NCBI RefSeq assembly: GCF_003570725.1
Contig: NZ_QWVS01000002.1
Location: 248,001-312,000, forward strand
Reading direction: 5' to 3'
From: Peribacillus asahii
GTDB taxonomy: Bacteria > Bacillota > Bacilli > Bacillales > DSM-1321
DNA length: 64,000 nt
Positions 56,167 to 64,000 of this stretch are shown here, piece by piece. The notes beneath the pieces are model-generated. The model was not told the origin of the DNA. It ran no database searches and worked only from the letters and a program-made list of their open reading frames with translations. The position numbers and the translations under genes are program-made. Within the stretch, counting starts at the first letter, position 1; every line of letters begins with the position of its first letter.

Positions 56167-56743
56167 TCATGATGACGTATTGATCTAAATCTTGCTGATA
56201 GTTAAACATCTCCACTTCGAGCGGACTCGGCTCTTCATTAAAGCGCTTTTTAAAGAAGTGATTAAAAAAGAGAATCATCCCAATTCCAAGGCCGAAACTG
56301 TACGGAATTTGAATAAGCAACGGCTTTCTATCCTCTCTCCCAGTAATTAGTGTAAAGAGCTTTTGATGCACTTCCCCCATGCTGACATCTACATGAAAGT
56401 TCATAATCGTCATGCCAGCCCCAAGGAATAACAACAACCAAACAGCGGTAAAAGCTAAAAAAGAAACTTTTTGTTTTTCATAGATTACTTCAATAATTGT
56501 CTGAGATGGACCAAATGTTTGAATTTCTATAGACTGATCAATCGCTTGAATAGCTTCAATAACCTGAACCAAATCGATAATAATAATATTTTTATCTTCG
56601 TGTGTTACAGTAAGTAGAACCTCTTCTTCAATTTTTTTTACCTGCTCATCATCTCCAATAAATTTCGCAACATCTTTCAGCCTCACTTGTTGATTTTTCT
56701 GTACGTGTACTCGATTTCGCATTCTAAGATAAATCAAATCCAT
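56126..56743 (-). CDS. spoVAA: Stage V sporulation protein AA
   Basis: First SpoVA protein: soluble N-terminal domain (about 1-90), two membrane helices (about 95-115 and 150-165) and a cytosolic tail. It is 205 aa from ATG 56743. Conserved blocks are YLRMRNRV, AVWLLLFLGAGMTIMNFHVDVSM and NEEPSPLEVEMFNYQQDLDQYV. A GTG at 56752 is the alternative start. In Bacillus the operon is transcribed in the forespore by sigma-G. Confidence 0.92.
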   Translation of the reverse strand: MDLIYLRMRNRVHVQKNQQVRLKDVAKFIGDDEQVKKIEEEVLLTVTHEDKNIIIIDLVQVIEAIQAIDQSIEIQTFGPSQTIIEVIYEKQKVSFLAFTAVWLLLFLGAGMTIMNFHVDVSMGEVHQKLFTLITGREDRKPLLIQIPYSFGLGIGMILFFNHFFKKRFNEEPSPLEVEMFNYQQDLDQYVIMNENKESNRHLDNR

Positions 56744-56890
56744 TGCTTTCACATCCAGACCGTTAATTTTCTCCTATATGTAGTATGGATTGGAAACTAA
56801 GTGAAAATGCAGAAAGAAATAGATAACCAATAATTAACAAATAAGTTCCACTTCTTAGTTGTGCTAAATAGTATTGAACAAACAACATAA

Positions 56891-56931
56891 ATGAAAGACC
56901 ACATGAATCAATGATTCATGTGGTCTTTCAT
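56891..56931 (-). terminator. 20-bp palindrome overlapping the sigF 3' end
   Basis: Positions 56891-56910 are the exact reverse complement of 56912-56931, with one base between. The sigF stop (56908-56910) and the last seven codons lie in it. A moderately T-rich stretch follows on the minus strand. Confidence 0.85.
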
Positions 56932-57675
56932 TTGTTGTAAAATTTTCTTTTCCAGCCTAGATACTTGAACTTGAGAAATCCCAAGTCTCGAGGCTACCTC
57001 AGACTGTGTTTGATCTTTATAGTATCTTAGAAATACAATTAACCGCTCTCGTTCATCCAGTTCATGAATCGCTTCTTTTAAAGCAATCTGATCAAACCAT
57101 TTCGTGTCACTTTGATCCGCAATTTGGTCCAACAGCGTAATCGGGTCGCCATCATTTTCATATACGGTTTCATGTATTGAAGATGGATTACGATTAGCCT
57201 CTTGCGCTAAAATAATATCTTCTGGGGAAAGCTCCAAATGTTCAGCTATCTCATTCACAGTCGGAACACGTCCATATGTTTTTGAAAGCTCTTCTTTAGC
57301 ACGGCGGATTTTATTAGCCATTTCCTTTAAAGAGCGACTTACTTTAACTGTACCATCATCCCGAATGAAACGTTGAATTTCACCAATAATCATCGGTACA
57401 GCATATGTTGAAAACTTGACTTCAAACGATAAATCGAATTTGTCAACAGACTTTAGTAAACCGATACAACCAATTTGATATAAATCATCTGGTTCATATC
57501 CTCTATTTAAGAAACGCTGAACAACGGACCATACTAACCGTAAATTGCTTTGAACAATTAAATCGCGCGCTTCTTGGTCCCCGCTCTGGCTGCTTCGGAT
57601 TAGTCTCCGCAATTCTTCGTCTTTTAAATGGACCTGGTCTTTTTTTATTTTCCCGTTCTTAACCTCCACATCCAT
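56908..57675 (-). CDS. sigF: Forespore sigma factor sigma-F
   Basis: First compartment-specific sporulation sigma factor, active in the forespore. It is 255 aa. Region 2 has RLVWSVVQRFLNRGYEPDDLYQIGCIGLLKSVDKFDLSFEVKFSTYAVPMI in part; region 4 has RYYKDQTQSEVASRLGISQVQVSRLEKKIL as the helix-turn-helix. I start at ATG 57675, 8 bases after AAGGAG. It follows spoIIAB by a few bases in the spoIIA operon and is held inactive by SpoIIAB. Confidence 0.97.
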   Translation of the reverse strand: MDVEVKNGKIKKDQVHLKDEELRRLIRSSQSGDQEARDLIVQSNLRLVWSVVQRFLNRGYEPDDLYQIGCIGLLKSVDKFDLSFEVKFSTYAVPMIIGEIQRFIRDDGTVKVSRSLKEMANKIRRAKEELSKTYGRVPTVNEIAEHLELSPEDIILAQEANRNPSSIHETVYENDGDPITLLDQIADQSDTKWFDQIALKEAIHELDERERLIVFLRYYKDQTQSEVASRLGISQVQVSRLEKKILQQMKDHMNH

Positions 57676-57687
57676 AGGCAAGTCTCC

Positions 57688-58131
57688 TTAATTGCACAAC
57701 GCTTTGTTTCTCGCTAAGTGCTTTTTTAATCGTATAATGGTGCCTTCGCCTTGATGAGAAATCACATGAATTTCATCCATAAAGTTTTCCATAATCGTAA
57801 AACCCATACCGGAACGTTCAAGCTCGGGTTTTGTCGTAAAGAGTGGTTGCTTCGCTTCCTCTACATCATCAATACCGATACCCTCATCACGAATTGTCAG
57901 CTCAATAGTGTCTCCATCTAAGATAACTGCAATATAAATCACACCATTTGGGTCATTTTCATACCCATGAATAATCGAATTCGTAACCGCTTCCGATACA
58001 ACCGTTTTAATCTCTGTTAACTCATCCATTGTTGGATCCAGCTGGGCAATAAATGCTGCAACGGTAATTCTAGCAAAGGATTCATTTTGACTTAATGCTG
58101 AAAATTGAATTTCCATTTTATTTTTCATCAT
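57688..58131 (-). CDS. spoIIAB: Anti-sigma factor SpoIIAB
   Basis: GHKL-fold serine kinase and anti-sigma factor that binds sigma-F and phosphorylates SpoIIAA. It is 147 aa. ATP-binding motifs are [11 protein letters not shown] (N box, about 47-57), RDEGIGIDD (G1), and [16 protein letters not shown] (G2). It starts right after the spoIIAA stop, so the two are coupled. Confidence 0.97.
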   Translation of the reverse strand: MMKNKMEIQFSALSQNESFARITVAAFIAQLDPTMDELTEIKTVVSEAVTNSIIHGYENDPNGVIYIAVILDGDTIELTIRDEGIGIDDVEEAKQPLFTTKPELERSGMGFTIMENFMDEIHVISHQGEGTIIRLKKHLARNKALCN

Positions 58132-58482
58132 TTACGCTACCCCCAGTCTTTGCAAAGCGTTCTTTTCTGATCGTTCTACTTTCACAATTTTAAACAACCC
58201 GGACATTTCAAATAACCGCTTTACAGCTGGGGAAATTGCGCAAATAACCATTTCCCCTTTGTTTTTCTGAATTTGCTTATAGCGTCCTAATATCACACCA
58301 AGTCCTGAGCTATCCATAAAATGAAGCTCTTCCAAATTCAATACAATATGTTTTATCTGGTGTTTTTGAATCGCATTTTCTGCTTGTGTACGTAACGCTT
58401 CCGCCGTATGATGATCTAATTCTCCATTGAGGCGAATTAATAATACGCCATTCTTTGCCTCCATTTGAATAGCAAGACTCAC
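58132..58482 (-). CDS. spoIIAA: Anti-anti-sigma factor SpoIIAA
   Basis: STAS-domain protein that, unphosphorylated, frees sigma-F from SpoIIAB. It is 116 aa. The phosphorylated Ser is in [15 protein letters not shown] (about 54-68). The start is GTG 58482, with AAGGGAGC upstream. First gene of the spoIIA operon; downstream of dacF in chromosome order. Confidence 0.97.
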   Translation of the reverse strand: MSLAIQMEAKNGVLLIRLNGELDHHTAEALRTQAENAIQKHQIKHIVLNLEELHFMDSSGLGVILGRYKQIQKNKGEMVICAISPAVKRLFEMSGLFKIVKVERSEKNALQRLGVA

Positions 58483-58520
58483 ACGAAACAGCTCCCTTCT
58501 CTCGTTTCTATATGAGTCAA

Positions 58521-58546
58521 ATTCTCGTTTTCTTTACTATTTTCCT
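58521..58546 (-). promoter_or_regulatory. Candidate sigma-H promoter of spoIIAA-spoIIAB-sigF
   Basis: Minus strand AGGAAAAT (58539-58546), 12-base spacer, GAGAAT (58521-58526). This resembles the sigma-H consensus (AGGA..T, GAAT) and stands about 40 bases before spoIIAA. Confidence 0.5.
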
Positions 58547-58614
58547 TCTTATAGGCAAAAGTAGTGTTCATTCGCCTAAACTAGTACATTTATGTGTGGA
58601 TATGACATTTTATG

Positions 58615-59781
58615 CTATTTTGTTTGTGAAAACATGCCGAATGCACGCTTATACAACTGCCACCAACTAGCCTCCTTCACCGCTTCTTTAGCAATAATCG
58701 GTGATTCTACGTATACTTTTCCATCCTTCTTCAATTGAAGCGTACCAATCTGATCCCCTTTTTTAATCGGTGCTTTTAAGTCTTTATTTATCATAATTTT
58801 CTTTGTAAAGTCTTTAGCTGTACTTCCTTTTTTCGTCAAAATCGAAATGGGTTCACTTGTTACACCTGTAACTAGCTTCGACTCTCCTTTGCTCACTTTA
58901 GCTTCAGCTAGTTTTTCATCCTTTTTATAAATTGGATGAGTTGTATATTGTGCAAAAGCATAATCTAACATTTTAGTCACTTGAGCATTACGTTCTTTTG
59001 GAGTAGAGGCCCCAAATACAACTGCAATTACACGCATATCTCCTTTTTTAGCAGTAGCCGTTAAACAATACTTTGCTTCTGCTGTATATCCTGTTTTTAA
59101 TCCATCTACACCTGGATAAAACTTTACTAGTCGATTGGTGTTGACCAGCCAAAACTTCTTATCTGTATCTTCACGAAGATAATCTTCATACGTACTCGTA
59201 AACTTCGTAATTAATGAATATTTCAATAATTCTTTTGCCATAACAGACATATCGTGGGCTGAGCTATAGTGATCAGCTACTGGAAGGCCTGTTGCATTTT
59301 GAAATTTTGTATTTTTCAAGCCTAGCTGTGCGGCCTTTTCATTCATCTTCTTCACAAACGCTTCTTCTGATCCTGCTAGTCTCTCTGCCATCGCTACCGA
59401 TGCATCATTAGCTGAACCAATCGTAATCCCTTTGAGCATTTCTTCGGTTGTCATTTCTTCTCCTGGCTCAAGGAAAATTTGTGAACCACCCATGGAAGCC
59501 GCATATTCACTTGTTCGGACTTTTTCTTTTAAAGAAAGCTCTCCTTTTTCAATCGCTTCCATAATTAATAACAACGTCATAATTTTTGTCATGCTAGCAG
59601 GGGAAAGCTTTTCATCCGCATTTTTATCGTATAAAACCGTTCCCGTATCTCGTTCAATCAAGATGGCTGATTTTGCATTTTCGGCTAGCTCTACTTCTTT
59701 TTTTTCTACGGCTTGTGCATAAGGAATTGTCAAGCCTGTTGTTAATAATATCGTTAAACATAGAGAAAGAATCCGCTTCAT
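58615..59781 (-). CDS. dacF: D-alanyl-D-alanine carboxypeptidase DacF
   Basis: Sporulation penicillin-binding protein that regulates cortex cross-linking in the forespore. It is 388 aa: signal peptide (about 1-23), active-site SMTK (SxxK) in LSPASMTKIMTLLL (about 60), GSANDAS (SxN) and DGLKTGYTAEA (KTG), then the C-terminal PBP5-type domain. I start at ATG 59781, with GGAGGG upstream. It precedes the spoIIA operon, with which it is cotranscribed in part in B. subtilis. Confidence 0.93.
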   Translation of the reverse strand: MKRILSLCLTILLTTGLTIPYAQAVEKKEVELAENAKSAILIERDTGTVLYDKNADEKLSPASMTKIMTLLLIMEAIEKGELSLKEKVRTSEYAASMGGSQIFLEPGEEMTTEEMLKGITIGSANDASVAMAERLAGSEEAFVKKMNEKAAQLGLKNTKFQNATGLPVADHYSSAHDMSVMAKELLKYSLITKFTSTYEDYLREDTDKKFWLVNTNRLVKFYPGVDGLKTGYTAEAKYCLTATAKKGDMRVIAVVFGASTPKERNAQVTKMLDYAFAQYTTHPIYKKDEKLAEAKVSKGESKLVTGVTSEPISILTKKGSTAKDFTKKIMINKDLKAPIKKGDQIGTLQLKKDGKVYVESPIIAKEAVKEASWWQLYKRAFGMFSQTK

Positions 59782-59865
59782 CTCCATACCCTCCATTCTG
59801 TATAGCATTTATTTTTACCACTAAATCCAAATTTATACAGAAGCTATTTTAAAAGTTACGCTATA

Positions 59866-59905
59866 TTAAACAATATTGTTGATGGAACGATTTGGGTATC
59901 ATTGG
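59866..59905 (+). repeat. AAACAATATTGTT repeat, copy 2
   Basis: TTAAACAATATTGTT (59866-59880), then ACGATTT at 59887-59893, as at 33528. The downstream part has diverged. Confidence 0.4.
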
Positions 59906-59937
59906 ATTCAACCGAGCCCACGTTTATAAAGAAATAA

Positions 59938-59975
59938 ATAAAAAGAACACCTCAACTATTGAGATGCCCTTTTGT
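59938..59975 (-). terminator. Terminator after pdp
   Basis: CACCTCAA and TTGAGATG arms with a 3-base loop; on the minus strand TTCTTTTTATTT follows. It is just past the pdp stop. Confidence 0.8.
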
Positions 59976-59986
59976 CACTATATTTA

Positions 59987-61288
59987 CTATACAATCTCTT
60001 TATAAATAAGTGTCGGTTTCGATACTCGTTCTTTAGAAATGGAGATGTGATTATATAACTTTTCCTTAACAGCTTTTATATCTTCAACATTGCTGTAAAT
60101 GGTAACAAGTGATTCACCTTGCTCAACATAATCACCAATTTTCTTACGAAGCACTAAGCCAACCGCTAAGTCAATTTCAGACTCTTTTGTCGCCCTTCCT
60201 GCACCTAGCAGCATAGCCGCTGTACCTATCTCATCCGCTACAATTTCAGAAACATAGCCGGACTCTTTTGCTTGAAGTTCATAAACAAAGGATGCTTGTG
60301 GAAGCTTTTCAGGATGATCAACGACCGAACCATCGCCACCTTGAGCGATTAGAAATTTTCTAAACGTTTCAAGTGCAGAACCGTCTTGAATAGCTTGTGT
60401 CAATCGTGCCCTTGCTTCATCTAAAGAGCTTGCTTTTTTCGCTAAATAAACCATATAACTTCCCAGTGTTAAAGAAAGCTCAGTTAAATCCTCAGGGCCT
60501 TGACCTTTCAGTGTATCAATGGCTTCTTTCACCTCAAGTGCATTCCCAATTGCAAAGCCAAGCGGCTGACTCATATCAGAAATAACAGCCATTGTCTGGC
60601 GACCAACATTATTCCCAATTTGAACCATCGCATTAGCCAATGCCTCCGAGTCCTCGAGGGTTTTCATAAAAGCCCCTGCACCTGTTTTCACATCGAGAAC
60701 AATCGCGTCGGCACCCGCTGCAATCTTTTTACTCATAATCGAGCTTGCAATCAACCCCATACTATTAACCGTTGCAGTAACATCACGAAGCGCATAAAGC
60801 TTTTTATCAGCCGGCGTTAAATTTCCACTTTGACCGATGACAGCCAATTTATTTTTGTTTACAAGTTCAATAAATTGTTCATTTTCTATTTCAACATGAA
60901 AGCCAGCAACTGCTTCTAATTTATCTACAGTTCCACCTGTATGACCTAAACCACGTCCTGACATTTTCGCTACAGGCACTCCGACAGAAGCAACCAATGG
61001 CCCTAATACGAGCGTTGTCGTATCGCCGACCCCGCCTGTAGAGTGTTTATCAACCTTAATTCCTTCAATCTTAGATAAGTCAATTTGATCACCTGATTGA
61101 ACCATTGCCATCGTTAAATCCGCACATTCTCTTTCCGTTAGCCCTTGAAAATATACAGCCATCGCCCAGGCGCTCATTTGATAATCAGGAAGCGAACCAT
61201 CGGTAAAACCTTGAATAATAAACGTCATTTCTTCCGTTGTTAACTCGTGTCCATCCCGCTTTTTTTCAATCAAATCTACCATTCTCAT
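59987..61288 (-). CDS. pdp: Pyrimidine-nucleoside phosphorylase
   Basis: Cleaves uridine, thymidine and deoxyuridine with phosphate to base and (deoxy)ribose 1-phosphate. It is 433 aa, glycosyltransferase family 3 N and C domains. Phosphate-binding [12 protein letters not shown] (about 81-92) and [16 protein letters not shown] (about 111-126), and the C-terminal [14 protein letters not shown]. The start ATG 61288 has GAGGAAC upstream. Last in the deoB-pupG-pdp operon. Confidence 0.96.
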   Translation of the reverse strand: MRMVDLIEKKRDGHELTTEEMTFIIQGFTDGSLPDYQMSAWAMAVYFQGLTERECADLTMAMVQSGDQIDLSKIEGIKVDKHSTGGVGDTTTLVLGPLVASVGVPVAKMSGRGLGHTGGTVDKLEAVAGFHVEIENEQFIELVNKNKLAVIGQSGNLTPADKKLYALRDVTATVNSMGLIASSIMSKKIAAGADAIVLDVKTGAGAFMKTLEDSEALANAMVQIGNNVGRQTMAVISDMSQPLGFAIGNALEVKEAIDTLKGQGPEDLTELSLTLGSYMVYLAKKASSLDEARARLTQAIQDGSALETFRKFLIAQGGDGSVVDHPEKLPQASFVYELQAKESGYVSEIVADEIGTAAMLLGAGRATKESEIDLAVGLVLRKKIGDYVEQGESLVTIYSNVEDIKAVKEKLYNHISISKERVSKPTLIYKEIV

Positions 61289-61315
61289 CTGAAGTTCCTC
61301 ACTTTCGTAAATGGC

Positions 61316-62131
61316 TTACAACTCTTTTACAATTTCTTTTACAAAGCGTAAAAAACGACTTTTTACTTTTTCCGTCGTTTCAATAACCTCTTCATGAGAT
61401 AGTGGCTGATCCAAAATACCGGCAGCCATATTAGTCATGCAAGAAATACCAAGTACTTTTAAGCCGCAATGTCTTGCCACTATCACTTCAGGAACAGTCG
61501 ACATTCCAACTGCATCCCCGCCGATTGCCCTTGCCATTCTTACTTCTGCTGGTGTTTCATAAGCGGGACCGGTATTACCGACATACACACCTTCTTTAAG
61601 ATCTAACCCTTGCGTTGCTGCAATTTGTTTAGCTAAACTTCGCAGTTCTTTATTATACGCTTCTGACATATCTGGAAAACGCGGGCCAAAACGGGCATCA
61701 TTGGAGCCAATTAAAGGATTCGTTCCCATACAATTAATGTGATCAGTAATGAGCATTAAATCTCCAGGAGTAAAGCTTTCATTTACACTTCCCGCAGCAT
61801 TGGTCACAATTAGTGTTTCCACTCCTAATAATTTCATAACCCGGACCGGAAATGTCACTTGACTCATAGAATATCCTTCATAAAAGTGGAAACGCCCCTG
61901 CATAGCCACTACTGTTTTACCACTGAGCTTTCCAATTACTAATTGCCCTGCATGTCCTTCTACAGTAGACACAGGAAAATTAGGAATTTCTTGATAAGGT
62001 AATACAATAGGCTGTTCAATTTCAGTTGCTAAGACACCGAGGCCTGAACCAAGAATTAAACCAACTGAAGGAACGTCTGTTATCTTGCTTTTAATGAAAG
62101 CAGCTGCCTCTTCTAATTTCTCATACATCAT
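61316..62131 (-). CDS. pupG: Purine nucleoside phosphorylase
   Basis: Phosphorolysis of guanosine, inosine and deoxynucleosides. It is 271 aa, trimeric PNP type. Motifs: LGSGLGVLA (about 25-33), GRFHFYEGYS (about 80-89), VTNAAGSVN and VGMSTVPEVIVARH. I use ATG 62131, 6 bases after GGAGG, rather than TTG 62134. It overlaps deoB's stop by one base (TGATG). Confidence 0.95.
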   Translation of the reverse strand: MMYEKLEEAAAFIKSKITDVPSVGLILGSGLGVLATEIEQPIVLPYQEIPNFPVSTVEGHAGQLVIGKLSGKTVVAMQGRFHFYEGYSMSQVTFPVRVMKLLGVETLIVTNAAGSVNESFTPGDLMLITDHINCMGTNPLIGSNDARFGPRFPDMSEAYNKELRSLAKQIAATQGLDLKEGVYVGNTGPAYETPAEVRMARAIGGDAVGMSTVPEVIVARHCGLKVLGISCMTNMAAGILDQPLSHEEVIETTEKVKSRFLRFVKEIVKEL

Positions 62132-63324
62132 CAAGCCCCTCCTTCATTTAATTCAGCTAACATACTTTTTCCATACGAAGGCATCTTCACCTTAAAATTA
62201 TCTGCTACCGTCGCACCAATATCTGCAAATGTTTGACGAATAGGCAGTTGTCGACCGCCGGATTGAAAACGTTTTGAATAAATCAATAAAGGCACATATT
62301 CACGTGTATGGTCTGTTCCATGATGAATGGGATCATTTCCGTGGTCAGCCGTAATCATTAATAAATCATTCTCCGTTAGTTTATCTAATACTTCTGGCAA
62401 TCGTGCGTCAAATTCCTCTAATGCCTTCCCATAGCCTAATGGATCGCGGCGATGTCCAAACAAAGCATCAAAATCAACAAGATTCAAGAAGCTTAAACCT
62501 GTAAAATCTTTCTCAACTGTATACACAAGTTTATCCATACCATCCATATTGGACACAGTTCGCAAAGATTCCGTTACTCCTTCCCCGTCAAAGATATCGG
62601 AAATTTTCCCGATAGCTAATACATCTAAGCCTGCATCTTTCAATTCGTCCATCACCGTTCGATCAAAAGGTTTTAGCGCATAATCATGACGGTTTGACGT
62701 TCTTTTGAAGTGACCTGGCTCTCCGATAAACGGACGAGCAATGACACGGCCTACTTTATATTCATCCGCTAACGTCATTTCCCGGGCTATTCCACAAATA
62801 TTATACAATTCGTCAAGTGGAACAATCTCTTCATGTGCAGCAATTTGGAGTACAGAGTCAGCAGATGTATAAACAATAAGAGCTCCTGTCTTCATATGTT
62901 CTTCTCCAAGCTCTTCAAGAATAGCTGTGCCGCTCGCTGGCTTATTCGCAATTATTTTGCGCCCTGTTTTCTCTTCCAAAGCTTTAATTAAAGAGTCGGG
63001 AAAACCATTTGGAAACACCTGAAAAGGCTGCGTAATATTAAGACCCATAATTTCCCAATGACCTGTCATCGTATCCTTTCCTGTTGATGCTTCCTGCATT
63101 TTCGTATAGTAAGCAAGCGGATGTTCTGCTTTCTCCACACCTTTTATCTCACGGATATTACTTAATCCTAACTTAGCTAAATTTGGCATATGTAAACCAT
63201 TCATCCGCTCTGCAATATGTCCTAACGTATCAGCCCCCTTATCCCCAAACTTCTCAGCATCGGGTGCCTCACCAATCCCAACAGAGTCCATTACAATGAC
63301 AAATATACGTTTGAATTTTTCCAT
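62131..63324 (-). CDS. deoB: Phosphopentomutase
   Basis: Interconverts (deoxy)ribose 1-phosphate and 5-phosphate, linking nucleoside breakdown to central metabolism. It is 397 aa, alkaline phosphatase superfamily. Metal sites: [12 protein letters not shown] (about 11-22), ITADHGNDP and HTREYVPLL; the phosphorylated Thr is in [13 protein letters not shown]. The first gene of deoB-pupG-pdp. It is known as drm in B. subtilis. Confidence 0.95.
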   Translation of the reverse strand: MEKFKRIFVIVMDSVGIGEAPDAEKFGDKGADTLGHIAERMNGLHMPNLAKLGLSNIREIKGVEKAEHPLAYYTKMQEASTGKDTMTGHWEIMGLNITQPFQVFPNGFPDSLIKALEEKTGRKIIANKPASGTAILEELGEEHMKTGALIVYTSADSVLQIAAHEEIVPLDELYNICGIAREMTLADEYKVGRVIARPFIGEPGHFKRTSNRHDYALKPFDRTVMDELKDAGLDVLAIGKISDIFDGEGVTESLRTVSNMDGMDKLVYTVEKDFTGLSFLNLVDFDALFGHRRDPLGYGKALEEFDARLPEVLDKLTENDLLMITADHGNDPIHHGTDHTREYVPLLIYSKRFQSGGRQLPIRQTFADIGATVADNFKVKMPSYGKSMLAELNEGGA

Positions 63325-63491
63325 TACGATTCCTCCTACAAAAGTAAATCAAAATCGAATCAATTGGATATATACTAACTGCTTACCTGTACCCATCATA
63401 GTATCACTCATAAGGACTAATAAGCAATTTACAACCACATCATATAGTGAAGCTTCATAGCAAAGTCCGTTAAATACAAGATAAAAACAAA
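63325..63491. other. Region between xerD and deoB
   Basis: Positions 63443-63487 resemble a decayed copy of the intergenic repeat (GAAGCTTCAT, GTCCGTTAAAT, AAGATAAAA). I did not identify a convincing deoB promoter. Confidence 0.4.
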
Positions 63492-63526
63492 CTAGGCCTC
63501 TCAACTACAGTTAAGAGACCTTTTCT
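63492..63526 (-). terminator. Terminator after xerD
   Basis: On the minus strand GGTCTCTTAAC pairs with GTTGAGAGGCC, with a 4-base loop, then TAGTTTGTTTTTATC. It is 20 bases past the xerD stop. Confidence 0.85.
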
Positions 63527-63545
63527 CTATTAATCTATGTACCTA

Positions 63546-64000
63546 CTAAGCACGTGGATGAAACTTTGAATACACATCTTTAATACGGACATTTGTAATA
63601 TGTGTATAAATTTGAGTCGTGGAAATATCAGCATGCCCAAGCATTTCTTGAACAGCACGCAAATCTGCTCCATTCATTAATAAATGCGTTGCAAACGAAT
63701 GGCGTAGTGTATGCGGTGTAATCTCTTTTTCAATATTCGCTTCCTTCGTCAATTTTTTAAGGATTTTCCAAAAACCTTGGCGCGTCAATCGATTGCCATG
63801 ATGATTTAAAAAGAGCGAATTGGTGCGATTATGAGAAGCTAGCTTTCCCCGCCCTTTTTGCAAATAGGCTTCAATCGCGTTTAATGCCGTCTGGCCAATC
63901 GGAATAATTCTTTCCTTGTTCCCTTTCCCGACACAACGAACAAACCCCATTGCCGCATGGACATCACTTATATCTAGTTGAATGATCTCACTCACCCTCA
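63546..64000 (-). CDS. xerD: Site-specific tyrosine recombinase XerD (5' end outside the window)
   Basis: Resolves chromosome dimers at dif with XerC. Only the last half is here. The first whole codon visible is Arg (63996-63998), which by alignment to XerD (GLRVSEL) is the first catalytic Arg. Then [10 protein letters not shown] (catalytic Lys), [12 protein letters not shown] (His and Arg), [14 protein letters not shown] (His and nucleophilic Tyr) and the C-terminal KFHPRA. So all active-site residues are inside the window. The GTG at 63995 is inside the gene, not a start. Known as ripX in B. subtilis. Confidence 0.93.
   Translation of the reverse strand, partial: RVSEIIQLDISDVHAAMGFVRCVGKGNKERIIPIGQTALNAIEAYLQKGRGKLASHNRTNSLFLNHHGNRLTRQGFWKILKKLTKEANIEKEITPHTLRHSFATHLLMNGADLRAVQEMLGHADISTTQIYTHITNVRIKDVYSKFHPRA

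Overview
This window is ordinary chromosomal DNA from an endospore-forming, low-GC Bacillaceae bacterium. The evidence is the gene order, which follows the Bacillus subtilis ndk-hepT to xerD segment almost gene for gene, and the many sporulation and germination genes: spoIVA, sleB-ypeB, spmA-spmB-dacB, the spoVA operon, spoIIAA-spoIIAB-sigF and dacF. The species cannot be named from the sequence. I saw no rRNA, tRNA, CRISPR array, prophage or insertion-sequence transposase. Nearly every gene is on the minus strand; only ypzI, fer, serA, yjcZ, ypuF and ypuA are on the plus strand, so the minus strand is probably the leading strand.

Layout. 1-5 kb: ndk, the menaquinone genes hepT-menG-hepS, mtrB (TRAP), folE and hbs. 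5-14.6 kb: spoIVA, yphF-yphE, gpsA, der, yphA, ypzI, fni and ypfD. 14.8-19.8 kb: plsC-cmk, ypfB, sleB-ypeB and prsW. 19.9-23.4 kb: ansA, ypdA and gudB. 23.8-30.0 kb: mecB (ypbH), ypbG, ypbF and the overlapping chain ypbB-recS-ypbD-ypbE. 30.2-33.5 kb: fer, ribU behind an FMN riboswitch, and serA. 33.6-40.4 kb: a small membrane protein, resDE and resABC. 40.5-46.9 kb: rluB, the spmA/spmB/dacB operon, sodF, ypuI and scpAB. 47-52 kb: yjcZ, ypuF, ribT, ypuA, a lipoprotein and phoA behind a clear Pho box. 52-64 kb: lysA, a reduced spoVA operon, spoIIA-sigF, dacF, the nucleoside genes deoB-pupG-pdp, and a xerD cut by the window edge.

How the genes work together. The hep and men genes make menaquinone. 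resABC mature c-type cytochromes under ResDE control, so the respiratory functions are linked. scpAB and hbs organise the chromosome and xerD resolves it. prsW, ansA, gudB and serA belong to stress signalling and amino-acid metabolism. deoB-pupG-pdp salvage nucleosides.

The least routine observations are these. The spoVA operon holds only spoVAA, AB, AEa and AF; the core genes AC, AD and AEb are not between them. An intergenic repeat family of about 50 bp has three clear copies and several decayed ones. The phoA promoter has four TTAACA-like hexamers at an exact 11-bp period. The ribU riboswitch expression platform carries a duplicated hairpin arm. In three places stop codons or the last codons of genes lie inside terminator stems (fni, sigF, ypuF/ribT). 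Two small proteins have good ribosome sites but no recognised family. I found no clearly new multi-gene system.
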